This document shows positions 54,672-63,648 of a stretch of 64,000 bases of DNA, one piece after another. Where the stretch lies: positions 620,001 to 684,000 of the forward strand of contig NZ_CP072934.1 of assembly GCF_024453815.1 (NCBI RefSeq), in the 5' to 3' direction. Position 1 is the first letter of the stretch, and every line of letters starts with the position of its first letter. Source of the DNA: Corynebacterium pseudogenitalium. GTDB taxonomy: Bacteria; Actinomycetota; Actinomycetes; Mycobacteriales; Mycobacteriaceae. The notes below the pieces were generated by a model. That model was given only the letters and a program-made list of their open reading frames with translations. It had not been told where the DNA came from and made no database searches. The translations under genes and the position numbers were made by a program.

Positions 54672-55597
54672 GCCCAGAGTGGGCCGGTGCGCGTGTGGTA
54701 CCCCGCGGGCTCCACGTGCACGATGGTTTCCGATTCGCCGATAGCTTCGGTGATGCCGTCCTCGATGGCGTCGGCGTGTTCGTGGGAGTACGCCACTGTC
54801 CAGCCGCCGGGCACCTGTACCACGAGGCTGATGAGTCGATCGCGGCCAAACGCAGCCGTGCGCACCGACGTGAACTCGACGCCGTGCTCGGCGGCGTAGC
54901 TATTAAGGAAGCCGTGCAGCTTCTCCAGCTCATCTTGCGGCAGCGCTTCCGAGAGCAGCCCAAGAATGGCGCCTTTGAGCAGGCGGTAGCCGGTGAACAG
55001 GACGTTGAAGCCGACGCACAGCGCGATGATCGGGTCGAGCAGCTGCCAGTCCGTAATCCAGACCGCCGCGATGCCCACGATCACGCCAACCGTCGTCCAC
55101 ACGTCAGTGAGCAGGTGGTGGCCGTCGGCGTCCAGCGTTGAAGAGCGGTACTTCTTCCCAGCCTTCACCAGCGCGACGCCCACCGCGAGGTTTAGTGCCG
55201 TGGCGGCAACAGAGAACGCCAGGCCGATACCGATCTGCTCAACGGGCTGCGGGTGAATAATGCGCTGCACGGACGTATAGATAATGGCCACGGACGCCAC
55301 CAGAATCAGCGAGCCCTCCACCTGCGCGGAGAAGTACTCGGCCTTCGCGTGGCCAAAGTTGTGGTTTTCGTCTGCGGGCTTAGCGGAAAGTTTCAGTGCC
55401 CACAGGCCGACGAGGGCAGCAACCAGGTTGATCACGGACTCGATGGCGTCTGAGAGGAAACCGACTGATCCCGTAATGCCGGCCGCTGCCATCTTCAAAG
55501 CAATGGTGATGACGGACGCTGTGATGGAGAGCCACATAAACCGTTCGAGGAGCCGCTGTTCTCGTTTACGTTCAGCATTGATTTCGGACAAAGGCAT
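54668..55597 (-). CDS. Cation diffusion facilitator (CDF) exporter
   Basis: A 309-residue CDF transporter with six membrane helices (about residues 18-200) and a C-terminal cytosolic domain (about 210-309). Metal-site features include DAIESVIN in helix 2, HNFGHAKAEYFS after it and HHLLTDVW in helix 5. Family members export Zn, Co, Ni or Mn in exchange for protons. Placed between the metal ABC genes and the urease operon, it could protect against excess nickel or cobalt. The metal is not determined by sequence. Confidence 0.85.
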   Translation of the reverse strand: MPLSEINAERKREQRLLERFMWLSITASVITIALKMAAAGITGSVGFLSDAIESVINLVAALVGLWALKLSAKPADENHNFGHAKAEYFSAQVEGSLILVASVAIIYTSVQRIIHPQPVEQIGIGLAFSVAATALNLAVGVALVKAGKKYRSSTLDADGHHLLTDVWTTVGVIVGIAAVWITDWQLLDPIIALCVGFNVLFTGYRLLKGAILGLLSEALPQDELEKLHGFLNSYAAEHGVEFTSVRTAAFGRDRLISLVVQVPGGWTVAYSHEHADAIEDGITEAIGESETIVHVEPAGYHTRTGPLWA

Positions 55598-56040
55598 GTC
55601 TGCTTTCCGCCTCCCTATATCTGACCTGCAATATGTTAACAGTGCGGTCGGGGAGGGGTATGGGACCAGGCGAACCGGGAAAGGTTGAAAGTTGGACCTT
55701 AAAAAGCTCCCAGGAAACTTTTGAATGTTGATTTATAAAATAATGAAAAAACAACAGTATGTAATTCAATCGAACCATCGAATCTCGGATATTCAATAAA
55801 GGGGTAGAGGGTTTCTATTTTTGGCACAATTTTCGGGACATTTTTGGGAAAAATGCAGCTGACAGTACATTTGTACTGTTTAAACACACCCCAATACGGG
55901 GGTAGTCGAAATGTATAAAAATATGAATGGGGCTTTTATAAAGTCGCTCGGAGGGGGATTATATATGCAATAGTTTGAAAGTTATGCAAATAGTGCCTTA
56001 GGGAATTCTGAAATGTGTTTCGGAATGTATTGTGTTTGGC
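55598..56040. other. AT-rich regulatory region ahead of the urease cluster
   Basis: No gene. The stretch is markedly AT-rich compared with neighbours and holds an 18-base palindrome (55862-55879). It probably contains the promoters of the CDF gene and of the transporter-urease genes. Short open frames here lack ribosome-binding sites. Confidence 0.6.
55862..55879. promoter_or_regulatory. Perfect 18-base palindrome, candidate operator of the urease cluster
   Basis: ACAGTACATTTGTACTGT consists of exact 8-base arms around TT. It is about 160 bases upstream of the first gene of the urease cluster. The regulator is not known. Confidence 0.6.
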
Positions 56041-57216
56041 ATGTCAAATACTTCTAGCGCCACTACGGCAGCGGACATCAAGGGTCCGCCAATCAAACCA
56101 GTGAGCCACGGCAAGGCGGTTTTGTTCCTTGCGCTTGGTACAGCATTCCTTGCCGGCACCCCGCTGTGGGTAAAGGCGACAAACATGGATCCAGCGACGC
56201 AGGCCTTCCTGCGCGTCGTGATCGGTTGCCTCGTGTTGATCCCGTTCGGTGTTATGGAAATCCGCAAGAAGGCGTCGCTGAGCAAGAAGGGCATCATGCT
56301 CTCCATTGCCTCCGGCCTCTTCCTGGGCGTGGACTTTACCTGCTGGAACTACTCCATTTTCTACGTAGGCGCCGGCATTGCCGCAATTCTGCTGAACCTG
56401 CAGGTCATCATCGTGCCGATGCTTACGGCAGTCTTTGATAAGTACAAGATTCCGCCGGTCTTCCTGATCCTTGTCCCGATCATGGCCGTCGGTGTGATGC
56501 TGACCGGTGGCGTCTTCGAGGCCTCTGAGGCATCTGGTGGACCGGAGTCCATCTACGGCATTAAGACTGCAACCCTGGGTACCATCTTCGGCCTGACCTC
56601 GGGCGTGTGCTACTCGTTCTACCTGTACCTCTCCCGTAAGGCTGGTACCTCCGCACGTAAGGACCTGTACGTCCAACCGATGATGTACACGATGATGGCG
56701 CAGGCAGTCCCGCCAACAATCGTGGCATTCTTCATCTCCCCGCGTAAGGGATTCGACTTCGTGAACGGTGTTCTGATCGACGGCCAGCTCCCGCTGGTTG
56801 ATCCTGAGCACACCGTCGGTGACGCGCTGACCACTTGGAACTGGTTCAACCTGATCTGCTTGGCTATCCTCGGCCAGGCGCTGGCATGGACCTTCGTCCA
56901 GTACGGCACGGTTTGGCTCGACCCGACCCTGTCCGCAGGTATCCTGCTGCTCTCGCCGGTGACCTCCGTCATCATTGCAGCTCCGCTGTTCGGCGAGATC
57001 CCATCGGTACTCCAGATCATCGGTATCTTCCTGATTCTGGGTACAGTGGCATACCAGAACGGACTGTTCTCAATGTTTACAAAATCGAAGATGAAAACCG
57101 ACCATGAGAATCCGGACCACTCACTCGATGAACAACTCATCAGAGAGGGATTAGCGCCCGGACACTCACCGGAAGAAGCCTCGGATAACCCGAAGAAGCA
57201 TCACCATCACCACTAA
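56041..57216 (+). CDS. DMT/EamA family transporter with polyhistidine tail
   Basis: A 391-residue transporter of the drug/metabolite (EamA) superfamily with about ten helices (residues 25-350) in two repeats. The C-terminal tail is hydrophilic and ends in KKHHHHH. A run of five histidines at the end of a transporter next to the urease operon suggests nickel binding, or less likely urea handling. Start is ATG at 56041 or GTG at 56032; neither has a strong ribosome-binding site. A hairpin follows at 57226 before ureA, with about 130 bases between the genes. Confidence 0.85.
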   Translation: MSNTSSATTAADIKGPPIKPVSHGKAVLFLALGTAFLAGTPLWVKATNMDPATQAFLRVVIGCLVLIPFGVMEIRKKASLSKKGIMLSIASGLFLGVDFTCWNYSIFYVGAGIAAILLNLQVIIVPMLTAVFDKYKIPPVFLILVPIMAVGVMLTGGVFEASEASGGPESIYGIKTATLGTIFGLTSGVCYSFYLYLSRKAGTSARKDLYVQPMMYTMMAQAVPPTIVAFFISPRKGFDFVNGVLIDGQLPLVDPEHTVGDALTTWNWFNLICLAILGQALAWTFVQYGTVWLDPTLSAGILLLSPVTSVIIAAPLFGEIPSVLQIIGIFLILGTVAYQNGLFSMFTKSKMKTDHENPDHSLDEQLIREGLAPGHSPEEASDNPKKHHHHH

Positions 57217-57225
57217 TTCGGAGTA

Positions 57226-57302
57226 GGTTCGGGGCGAACCGAAAAAATTTCACACAATGAGTGAAAACTGAACCCCGTCTGTTCCAGAAGGCACAGACGG
57301 GG
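57226..57302 (+). promoter_or_regulatory. Two hairpins between DMT gene and ureA
   Basis: GGTTCG-GGG-CGAACC (57226-57240) is followed by an A run then TTT; CCCCGTCTGT (57273-57282) pairs perfectly with ACAGACGGGG (57293-57302). They may be a partial terminator or a processing site that separates transporter from urease expression. Confidence 0.55.
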
Positions 57303-57349
57303 CGTCGGCAAATAATCGAATATCAATCGTCAACGAGCAAGGAGAAGAA

Positions 57350-57652
57350 ATGAAGCTGACCCAACGCGAACAGGAAAAGCTGCTCATCGTGGTTGCTGCT
57401 GATGTGGCACGTCGCCGCAAGGAACGCGGCGTGAAGCTGAACTACCCAGAGTCGGTAGCCCTCATCACGGATTACCTCATGGAAGGCGCCCGCGATGGCA
57501 AGACGGTAGCGCAGCTGATGTCCGAGGGCATCCAGGTGCTTACCCGTGACGATGTCATGGAAGGCGTTCCAGAGATGATCTCTGACGTTCAGGTTGAGGC
57601 AACCTTCCCTGACGGCACCAAGCTTGTCACTGTCCACAACCCAATCCGATAA
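57350..57652 (+). CDS. ureA: Urease subunit gamma
   Basis: A 100-residue UreA, the small gamma subunit of the urease trimer. It starts [12 protein letters not shown] and ends in the LVTVHNPI segment, as in other UreA proteins; [16 protein letters not shown] is a conserved core. Good ribosome-binding site AAGGAGAAG precedes the ATG. Urease hydrolyses urea to ammonia and carbon dioxide in the cytosol. ureB follows 13 bases later. Confidence 0.96.
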   Translation: MKLTQREQEKLLIVVAADVARRRKERGVKLNYPESVALITDYLMEGARDGKTVAQLMSEGIQVLTRDDVMEGVPEMISDVQVEATFPDGTKLVTVHNPIR

Positions 57653-57665
57653 AAGGAGACTATCC

Positions 57666-57974
57666 ATGATTCCAGGCGAGTACTTCATCACTGAAGGCAA
57701 GGTCATCCTGAACGAAGGCAGCGAGCCAATCACGCTTGAGGTGAAGAACACCGGCGACCGCCCGATCCAGGTCGGTTCCCACTTCCACTTCGCAGAGGCA
57801 AACAGCGCCCTCGAGTTCGACCGTGAAGCTGCGATGGGCAAGCGCCTCGACATCCCGTCGGGCACCGCAGCCCGTCTCGAGCCAGGCGATTCCCGCACTG
57901 TTGAGCTGATCGACTTCGGCGGCAAGCGCGAAGTTCACGGCTTCAACGGCCAGGTCAACGGCCCAGTCAAGTAA
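57666..57974 (+). CDS. ureB: Urease subunit beta
   Basis: A 102-residue UreB. It starts MIPGEYF, contains [17 protein letters not shown] and [15 protein letters not shown], all family-typical. It is separate from UreA (not fused as in Helicobacter). An AAAGGAG site precedes the ATG. ureC follows after 33 bases. Confidence 0.96.
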   Translation: MIPGEYFITEGKVILNEGSEPITLEVKNTGDRPIQVGSHFHFAEANSALEFDREAAMGKRLDIPSGTAARLEPGDSRTVELIDFGGKREVHGFNGQVNGPVK

Positions 57975-58007
57975 ACGGATTACGAAACCTTTAAGGAAGG
58001 GAACAAA

Positions 58008-59720
58008 ATGGCATTTGAGATGGATAGGCGTCAGTACGCCGAGCTTTACGGCCCACACACCGGTGACGGCGTCCGCCTCGCGGACACCTCGCTGATCGCA
58101 CGCGTTGAGAAGAACCTGCTGAAGCCAGGCGAAGAAGTCAACTTCGGTGGCGGCAAGGTTATCCGCGACGGCATGGGTCAGAACTCCCGTGTTACTGGTG
58201 AAGAACTGATTCCGGACCTCGTCATTACCGGCCCGATCATTATTGACTACACCGGTATCTACGTTGCTGACATCGGCATCAAGGACGGCAAGATCCTCAA
58301 GATCGGCCGTGCAGGTAACCCAGATATCCAGGACGGCATCGACATCGTTGTCGGCGTCGCAACCGAGGTCATCGGCGGCGAGGGCAAGATCGTCACCGCT
58401 GGTGCAGTGGATACCCACATTCACTTCATTTCCCCAGAGCAGGTCCTGGCTGCGCTGGACAACGGCACCACCACGCTCATCGGTGGCGGCGTTGGCCCGG
58501 TTGATTCCACCAACGCAACCACCGTCTCCGCTGGTGCGACCAACATCAAGCACATGATCGAGGCTTCGGTTGACTTCCCGGTCAACGTTGGATTCCTGGG
58601 CAAGGGCCACGCGTCCGCGCTCAACCCGCTGCGTGAGCAGATCAAGGCCGGCGCTATCGGCCTGAAGATTCACGAGGACTGGGGCGCAACCGCGAACACC
58701 ATCGACAACGCGCTCAAGGTCGCGGACGAGATGGACGTCCAGATCGCGATCCACACCGACACCCTCAACGAGGGTGGCTTCGTGGACAACACCATCAAGG
58801 CAATTGACGGCCGCGTCATCCACACCTTCCACACCGAGGGTGCTGGCGGCGGTCACGCGCCGGACATCATTGAGCTGGCTGGCCACTCCAACGTGCTGCC
58901 AGCGTCGACCAACCCGACGCTGCCGTACACCCACAACACGCTGGAAGAGCACCTTGACATGATCATGGTCTGCCACCACCTGAACCCGGATCTTCCGGAG
59001 GACGTGGCGTTCGCAGACTCCCGTATCCGCAAGGAGACCATCGCGGCGGAGGACGTCCTGCACGACATGGGCATCCTCTCCATCACCTCCTCCGACTCCC
59101 AGGCAATGGGCCGCGTCGGCGAGGTCGTGCTGCGCACCTGGCAGGTCGCTGACCGTATGAAGCAGCAGCGTGGTCCGCTCGAGGGTGACTCCGAGGGCAA
59201 CGACAACGAGCGCATCAAGCGTTACGTGTCCAAGTACACCATCAACCCAGCGATCGCTCACGGTATCGCGCACGCAGTCGGTTCCGTTGAAGAGGGCAAG
59301 CTTGCTGACCTGGTGGTCTGGGAGCCGGCACACTTCGGCGTCAAGCCGCTGCTCGTGCTCAAGTCCGGCTACGTTGCACGCGCAGAGATGGGTGACTCCA
59401 ACGCATCCATTCCGACGCCACAGCCACGTACGATGCGTTACTCCTACGCGGCATACGGCGATGCAGTTCGTCGCACCAGCGTCACCTTCCTGCCGACGGC
59501 CGCATTCGAGGCCGGCGTGCCGGATCAGCTGAACACGAACCGCAGGTTTGTTGAGGCGAAGGGCATCCGCAACCTCTCCAAGGCAGACATGAAGTACAAC
59601 TCCGAGACGCCTGACATCAAGGTCGATCCGGAGACCTACGTGCTGACCGTCAACGGTGAGGAAATCCACTCCGAGCCAGCTGAAGAACTGGCTATGGCAC
59701 AGCGCTACTTCCTGTTCTAA
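58008..59720 (+). CDS. ureC: Urease subunit alpha (catalytic)
   Basis: A 570-residue UreC containing the dinickel active site. All ligands can be located by motif: His137 and His139 in VDTHIHF, the carbamylated lysine Lys220 in IGLKIHED, His249 in AIHTDTL, His275 in [12 protein letters not shown] and Asp363 in SSDSQAMG; the flap cysteine and catalytic histidine are Cys322 and His323 in MVCHHL. It should be active once nickel is inserted by UreE/F/G/D. A terminator-like hairpin after its stop separates the structural genes from ureE. Confidence 0.97.
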   Translation: MAFEMDRRQYAELYGPHTGDGVRLADTSLIARVEKNLLKPGEEVNFGGGKVIRDGMGQNSRVTGEELIPDLVITGPIIIDYTGIYVADIGIKDGKILKIGRAGNPDIQDGIDIVVGVATEVIGGEGKIVTAGAVDTHIHFISPEQVLAALDNGTTTLIGGGVGPVDSTNATTVSAGATNIKHMIEASVDFPVNVGFLGKGHASALNPLREQIKAGAIGLKIHEDWGATANTIDNALKVADEMDVQIAIHTDTLNEGGFVDNTIKAIDGRVIHTFHTEGAGGGHAPDIIELAGHSNVLPASTNPTLPYTHNTLEEHLDMIMVCHHLNPDLPEDVAFADSRIRKETIAAEDVLHDMGILSITSSDSQAMGRVGEVVLRTWQVADRMKQQRGPLEGDSEGNDNERIKRYVSKYTINPAIAHGIAHAVGSVEEGKLADLVVWEPAHFGVKPLLVLKSGYVARAEMGDSNASIPTPQPRTMRYSYAAYGDAVRRTSVTFLPTAAFEAGVPDQLNTNRRFVEAKGIRNLSKADMKYNSETPDIKVDPETYVLTVNGEEIHSEPAEELAMAQRYFLF

Positions 59721-59738
59721 GGTGGACGTGTAGCAGAA

Positions 59739-59779
59739 GCGAGCGGGGGCAGCAGACGCTGCCTACGCTCGCTTTTTCT
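59739..59779 (+). terminator. Terminator-like hairpin between ureC and ureE
   Basis: AGCGAGCG (59739-59746) pairs with CGCTCGCT (59767-59774), with inner pairing GCAGC/GCTGC, followed by TTTTCTCTTT. It may reduce transcription into the accessory genes. Confidence 0.8.
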
Positions 59780-59819
59780 CTTTCTGCGACAAAAACTATT
59801 GAAAGGTACTTATCGTAAA

Positions 59820-60293
59820 ATGATCGTTACTGAGATTCTCGGCAACGTGAATACAACCGAGGGTATTGATGCGTCGAACTGCGACTACGTCGTGTTCGAC
59901 AACGAATCCCGCGTCAAGCGCATTCAGCGCCTGACCACCGAGCAAGGCACCGAGCTCGGCATCCGTCTCGACAACGACTTCCGCGAGTTCGTCGACGGTG
60001 ACATTCTTGCCCGCGAGGGGGACAAGCTGATCGTCGCGAAAATCGCGGCTTCCGATGTCCTGGTGATCGAACCTGCAACGATCCGCGAGGCGCTCGAGGT
60101 TGCGCACGCGCTCGGTAACCGCCACCTCCAGGCACAGTTCTTCGCCGCAGGCGAGAATGCATTCGACAAGGACGTTATGGTTGTGCGGTACGACCACACC
60201 GTCGAGCACCATATCCAGCACACCGGTGTGTCCTACCACCGCGGTGAATACGTGATGCCAAAGGCGTTCCGTCATGCAGAGCACACCCACTAA
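59820..60293 (+). CDS. ureE: Urease accessory protein UreE
   Basis: A 157-residue UreE, the nickel metallochaperone that loads the urease active site. The N-terminal domain (about 1-70) and the C-terminal metal-binding domain (about 75-145, with GNRHLQAQFF and YDHTVEHHIQHTG) are present; the tail carries a few histidines (FRHAEHTH), fewer than in Klebsiella UreE. The chosen start is ATG 59820; a TTG 21 bases upstream is possible. ureF begins within its last codons. Confidence 0.93.
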   Translation: MIVTEILGNVNTTEGIDASNCDYVVFDNESRVKRIQRLTTEQGTELGIRLDNDFREFVDGDILAREGDKLIVAKIAASDVLVIEPATIREALEVAHALGNRHLQAQFFAAGENAFDKDVMVVRYDHTVEHHIQHTGVSYHRGEYVMPKAFRHAEHTH

Positions 60294-60990
60294 TCGCAGC
60301 CAGCTCGTCGTCTGGCACCTCACCGACTCCGCCCTGCCAACTGGTGGCTTTGCGCACTCCGCGGGCATGGAAACGTACCTGCAGCGTGACGTCATCCGCG
60401 ACGCCGACACGTTCGCGACGTGGCTGCGCGGCTACCTGTACCAGGCCACGTTTAATGACGCCCTGGCGGCCAGGTTCGCCATCGAGCTGCAGCAGTCTGG
60501 CCTGTCGGAGGCGGAGCGCGTCGAAAAGCTCGCAGAGCTCGATGCTCTGGTGCACGCGACGCAGACGCCGAAGGAGCTACGCGCCGCGATGCAGTCGATG
60601 GGTCGGCGTATGTCGAAGGTCGCCAAGATTGTCGACGCCAGCGACGCGCTCGTCACCGAGTACGACCGCGGGCTTGCTGCCCGTGAGTACAAGGGCAACC
60701 CCGGCATCGCGTTCGGACTGGTGCTCGGCGCAGCTGGTGTGGAGGAGTACACCGCCGTTGAGGCGTACCTGATGCAGCTTGCGACCTCGATGGTGCAGAA
60801 CGCCATCCGTGCGATCCCGCTCGGCCAGGACGCTGGGCAGCGACTGCTCGTCGGAGTGTATGACTGGGTATCGCGCTACGCCGCGGTGACCATGGAGCAC
60901 ACGATCCACGACTTGGGTGTGGCGGCGCCGGATATGGAAATTGCGCAGATGGAACACGAGTTCCTGCACTCGCGAATGTTTATGTCTTAA
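60274..60990 (+). CDS. ureF: Urease accessory protein UreF
   Basis: A 238-residue UreF, a helical protein that forms the UreD-UreF-UreG complex and controls GTP use during nickel insertion. Typical segments are [20 protein letters not shown] and [10 protein letters not shown]. The gene overlaps ureE by 20 bases, so the two are translationally coupled. The stop is followed after 22 bases by ureG. Confidence 0.94.
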   Translation: MQSTPTNRSQLVVWHLTDSALPTGGFAHSAGMETYLQRDVIRDADTFATWLRGYLYQATFNDALAARFAIELQQSGLSEAERVEKLAELDALVHATQTPKELRAAMQSMGRRMSKVAKIVDASDALVTEYDRGLAAREYKGNPGIAFGLVLGAAGVEEYTAVEAYLMQLATSMVQNAIRAIPLGQDAGQRLLVGVYDWVSRYAAVTMEHTIHDLGVAAPDMEIAQMEHEFLHSRMFMS

Positions 60991-61012
60991 AACTTGGAAG
61001 GAAGATAGAAGT

Positions 61013-61633
61013 ATGTCAGTAATCAAGATTGGCGTCGGTGGCCCTGTCGGCTCCGGCAAGACGCAGCTCATTGAGCGTATTACGCGCGCCCTGGAGGGAG
61101 AGATCTCCATGGCCGCGATTACCAACGACATTTACACCACCGAGGATGCCCGCATCCTGGCTCGCGACGGCGTGCTGCCGGAGGACCGCATCATTGGTGT
61201 TGAGACCGGTGGCTGCCCGCACACCGCTATTCGCGAAGACACCTCGATGAACGAGGCCGCCTACGAGGAGCTTCTGAACCGGCACCCGGACCTGGAGCTG
61301 GTGTTCATGGAGTCCGGCGGCGACAACCTGTCCGCGACGTTCTCCCCGGAGCTCGTCGACTTCTCGATTTACATCATCGACGTTGCGCAGGGCGAGAAGA
61401 TTCCGCGCAAGGCAGGCCAGGGCATGATCAAGTCCGATCTGTTCGTGATCAACAAGACGGACCTTGCCCCGTACGTCGGTGCTGACCTGCAGGTCATGGC
61501 GGATGACTCGAAGAAGTTCCGCGGTGACAAGCCGTTCGTGCTGACCAACCTCAAGACCGACGAGGGCCTTGACCAGGTCATCGAGTGGATCCGTCGAGAT
61601 GTGCTCATGCAAGATCTCGACACCAAGGCGTAG
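61013..61633 (+). CDS. ureG: Urease accessory GTPase UreG
   Basis: A 206-residue SIMIBI-type GTPase that drives nickel delivery to urease. The P-loop is [10 protein letters not shown], the nickel-binding CPH motif is in TGGCPHTAI, and the family residues ESGGDNL and NKTD are present. It belongs to the ureE-ureF-ureG-ureD block. The ATG at 61013 has GGAAGGAAG upstream. Confidence 0.96.
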   Translation: MSVIKIGVGGPVGSGKTQLIERITRALEGEISMAAITNDIYTTEDARILARDGVLPEDRIIGVETGGCPHTAIREDTSMNEAAYEELLNRHPDLELVFMESGGDNLSATFSPELVDFSIYIIDVAQGEKIPRKAGQGMIKSDLFVINKTDLAPYVGADLQVMADDSKKFRGDKPFVLTNLKTDEGLDQVIEWIRRDVLMQDLDTKA

Positions 61634-61637
61634 CTTG

Positions 61638-62516
61638 ATGTGGGGCGAGTCACGCGCGGTGTTCACCCACGAACCGCCGCATGAGGAAACTGGTGTACTG
61701 GAGCTCGGCATCGGCATTGGCGGTACCAAGTCGGTAGCGAAACGGCAGTACCACGAGGGTGCGTTCAAGATCATCCGCCCGCACTACTTGGATGACTCCG
61801 GGCAGGTCTACTACACCATCGCGAACCCCGGCGGGGGCTACGTCGGTGGGGACGTGTACCGGATGGACGTTGAAGTAGAGCCGGATGCCTCCGTGCTCCT
61901 GACGGACCAGTCCGCGGCGAAGGTGTACCGCACGCCGAACGACTACGTCGTGCAGAACGTGGAGTTCACCCTGCACGGCAACGCCGTGATGGAGTACATC
62001 CCGGATCAGCTGATCCTGTACCGGGAGGCGGACTTCCGCCAGCAAATTACCGTCAACATGGACGCGGAGTCGCAGCTGTTCATGTCGGACATCGTCACGC
62101 CGGGCTGGTCGCCGGATGGTCGCCAGTTCCTGTACGAGCAGGCGCACCTGCGTAACGTCGTTCGTGTCGACGGCAAGCTGGCCGTCGTGGACAACGTGCG
62201 CATCGAGCCGACGAAGGAACTCTTCAACGACGTGAAGGAGTCCTTCCTGGGGCAGCACACCCACTTCGCAATGGCGATCTGCATCGACCCGAACATGACG
62301 CCGGAGCTGCTGGAGAAGGTCCGGGATGCAGTGCGCAACTCCCTGGAGGGCAAGGGCACTGCGAGCGCTTCGGTCACAGAGACCGAAGTTCCTGGCTTTG
62401 TGCTTCGCGGTGTTGCTGACTGGACGGAGGACCTGATGCGCATCATCAAGGCTGCGGCGAACGTCGTTCGCGCCGAGACGCGCGGCCAGGGGCCGATCGA
62501 CCTGCGCCAGTACTAG
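61638..62516 (+). CDS. ureD: Urease accessory protein UreD
   Basis: A 292-residue UreD (UreH), the scaffold that docks on apo-urease and passes nickel from UreG. Characteristic parts are YTIANPGGGYVGGD, LTDQSAAKVYRTP and FMSDIVTPGW. The start is ATG at 61638, four bases after the ureG stop. Its stop directly abuts the stop of the convergent ArsR-family gene with no gap. Confidence 0.93.
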   Translation: MWGESRAVFTHEPPHEETGVLELGIGIGGTKSVAKRQYHEGAFKIIRPHYLDDSGQVYYTIANPGGGYVGGDVYRMDVEVEPDASVLLTDQSAAKVYRTPNDYVVQNVEFTLHGNAVMEYIPDQLILYREADFRQQITVNMDAESQLFMSDIVTPGWSPDGRQFLYEQAHLRNVVRVDGKLAVVDNVRIEPTKELFNDVKESFLGQHTHFAMAICIDPNMTPELLEKVRDAVRNSLEGKGTASASVTETEVPGFVLRGVADWTEDLMRIIKAAANVVRAETRGQGPIDLRQY

Positions 62517-62846
62517 TTACTTGCTATCGGCCGAATCCGGGCCATGTCCATGTTCGTGGGCATGGCCCGCACCTATCCAGTGCAACAGCTCGTGGATGTC
62601 ATTGTCCGCGATGGCGTAATAGATGCTGCGGCCGTCTCGTTTCGAGGACACCGTGCCGTTGTTCTCCATCGCGCGCAGCGCGGCGGACGCGGTTGCGATA
62701 CGAAGCTCGGTGACCTCTGCGAGCTCGGTCACGGTCAGCTTGTGCTGGCCGGCGTGGTGGATCGCAGCAAGCAGCGTCAACCGGGTTTGATCCCCGAGGA
62801 TCTTGAAAATCCCGGCCCAATGGGGGAAATCTACTGACTGAGCCAC
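62517..62846 (-). CDS. ArsR-family regulator with His-rich C-terminus, NmtR-like
   Basis: A 109-residue ArsR/SmtB repressor: winged helix (LTVTELAEVTELRIATASAALRAM core) and a C-terminal helix with Asp83 and His85, followed by a tail with His89, His95, His97, His99 and His101. There is no ELCVC-type cysteine motif. This ligand set resembles the alpha5 site of NmtR, the nickel/cobalt sensor. It lies between ureD and a metal ABC importer, so nickel-dependent repression of one or both is likely. The metal is inferred, not shown. Confidence 0.82.
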   Translation of the reverse strand: MAQSVDFPHWAGIFKILGDQTRLTLLAAIHHAGQHKLTVTELAEVTELRIATASAALRAMENNGTVSSKRDGRSIYYAIADNDIHELLHWIGAGHAHEHGHGPDSADSK

Positions 62847-62877
62847 TACTGAAACCTTTCTGGAATCCTAAAATTCA

Positions 62878-63648
62878 CTACACCGGATGGGAAATATGCA
62901 GCACCGGGATGTCCTGGCTATCTCGGTCTAGGTTACCGCTCACACCGAAAACATTCTCAAGGACCGCCGGAGTAAGCACATCGTCTGGCGCACCGTTGCC
63001 CTTGAGCTGCTTATCGTGCAGCAGCAGGAGGCGGTCGCAGTAGCGCGCGGCGAGCGCCAGGTCATGAATCGCCAGCACGATGACCGTGTTGTGCTCACGG
63101 GACAGGTGGCGAAGCATGTTCATGAGCTTGTACTGGTGATGCAGGTCGAGGTGGTTTGTCGGCTCGTCCAGCAGCATCACCTTTGAACGCTGCGCCATCG
63201 CGCGCGCAACCATGGCGCGTTGGATCTGGCCGCCGGAGAGCTCCGACATCTTCTGGTCCACGATGCCCTCGAGGTCCGCGTGACGCAGGGCGTGAAGGAT
63301 AATCTCCTCGTCCTCCGGCTGGGCTTGCGCGAACGGTCCACGGCCGGCGCTGCGGCCCAGCTGGATCACCTCGCGCACGGTCAGTGGAATCTTGTCGCCA
63401 GAGTGCTGCGCAACGTAGGACAGTACGTGGACGCGCTCGGTGCGAGGGTAGTCGCGGAGCGGTTTGCCGTCGAAGAGCACATCGCCAGTGAATGGGTGCA
63501 CCCCGGCGATGGATTTGAGCAACGTCGATTTGCCGCAGCCGTTCGGGCCCACGAGCCCAATGACCGACGGGGCGTCGAGCTCAAACGAGATGCCGCTCAG
63601 GATAGTCGTGCCTGGGAAGCCCGTTTCGAGGTTCTTGACTTCTAACAT
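62878..63648 (-). CDS. ABC importer ATPase, FecE type (second metal system)
   Basis: A 256-residue ATPase with Walker A GPNGCGKSTL, signature LSGGQIQRA, Walker B VMLLDEPTNHLD and the switch histidine in LAIHDLAL. It is the ATPase of the second FecCD-type importer in the window. It starts inside the stop of the permease gene (TGATG), so they form an operon running leftward. The ArsR-family gene lies downstream on the same strand and may be co-transcribed. Confidence 0.92.
   Translation of the reverse strand: MLEVKNLETGFPGTTILSGISFELDAPSVIGLVGPNGCGKSTLLKSIAGVHPFTGDVLFDGKPLRDYPRTERVHVLSYVAQHSGDKIPLTVREVIQLGRSAGRGPFAQAQPEDEEIILHALRHADLEGIVDQKMSELSGGQIQRAMVARAMAQRSKVMLLDEPTNHLDLHHQYKLMNMLRHLSREHNTVIVLAIHDLALAARYCDRLLLLHDKQLKGNGAPDDVLTPAVLENVFGVSGNLDRDSQDIPVLHISHPV

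Noticed and set aside
57660..59669. 669-codon frame antisense to ureB and ureC
   Set aside because: It mirrors codon bias of the urease genes and has no ribosome-binding site.
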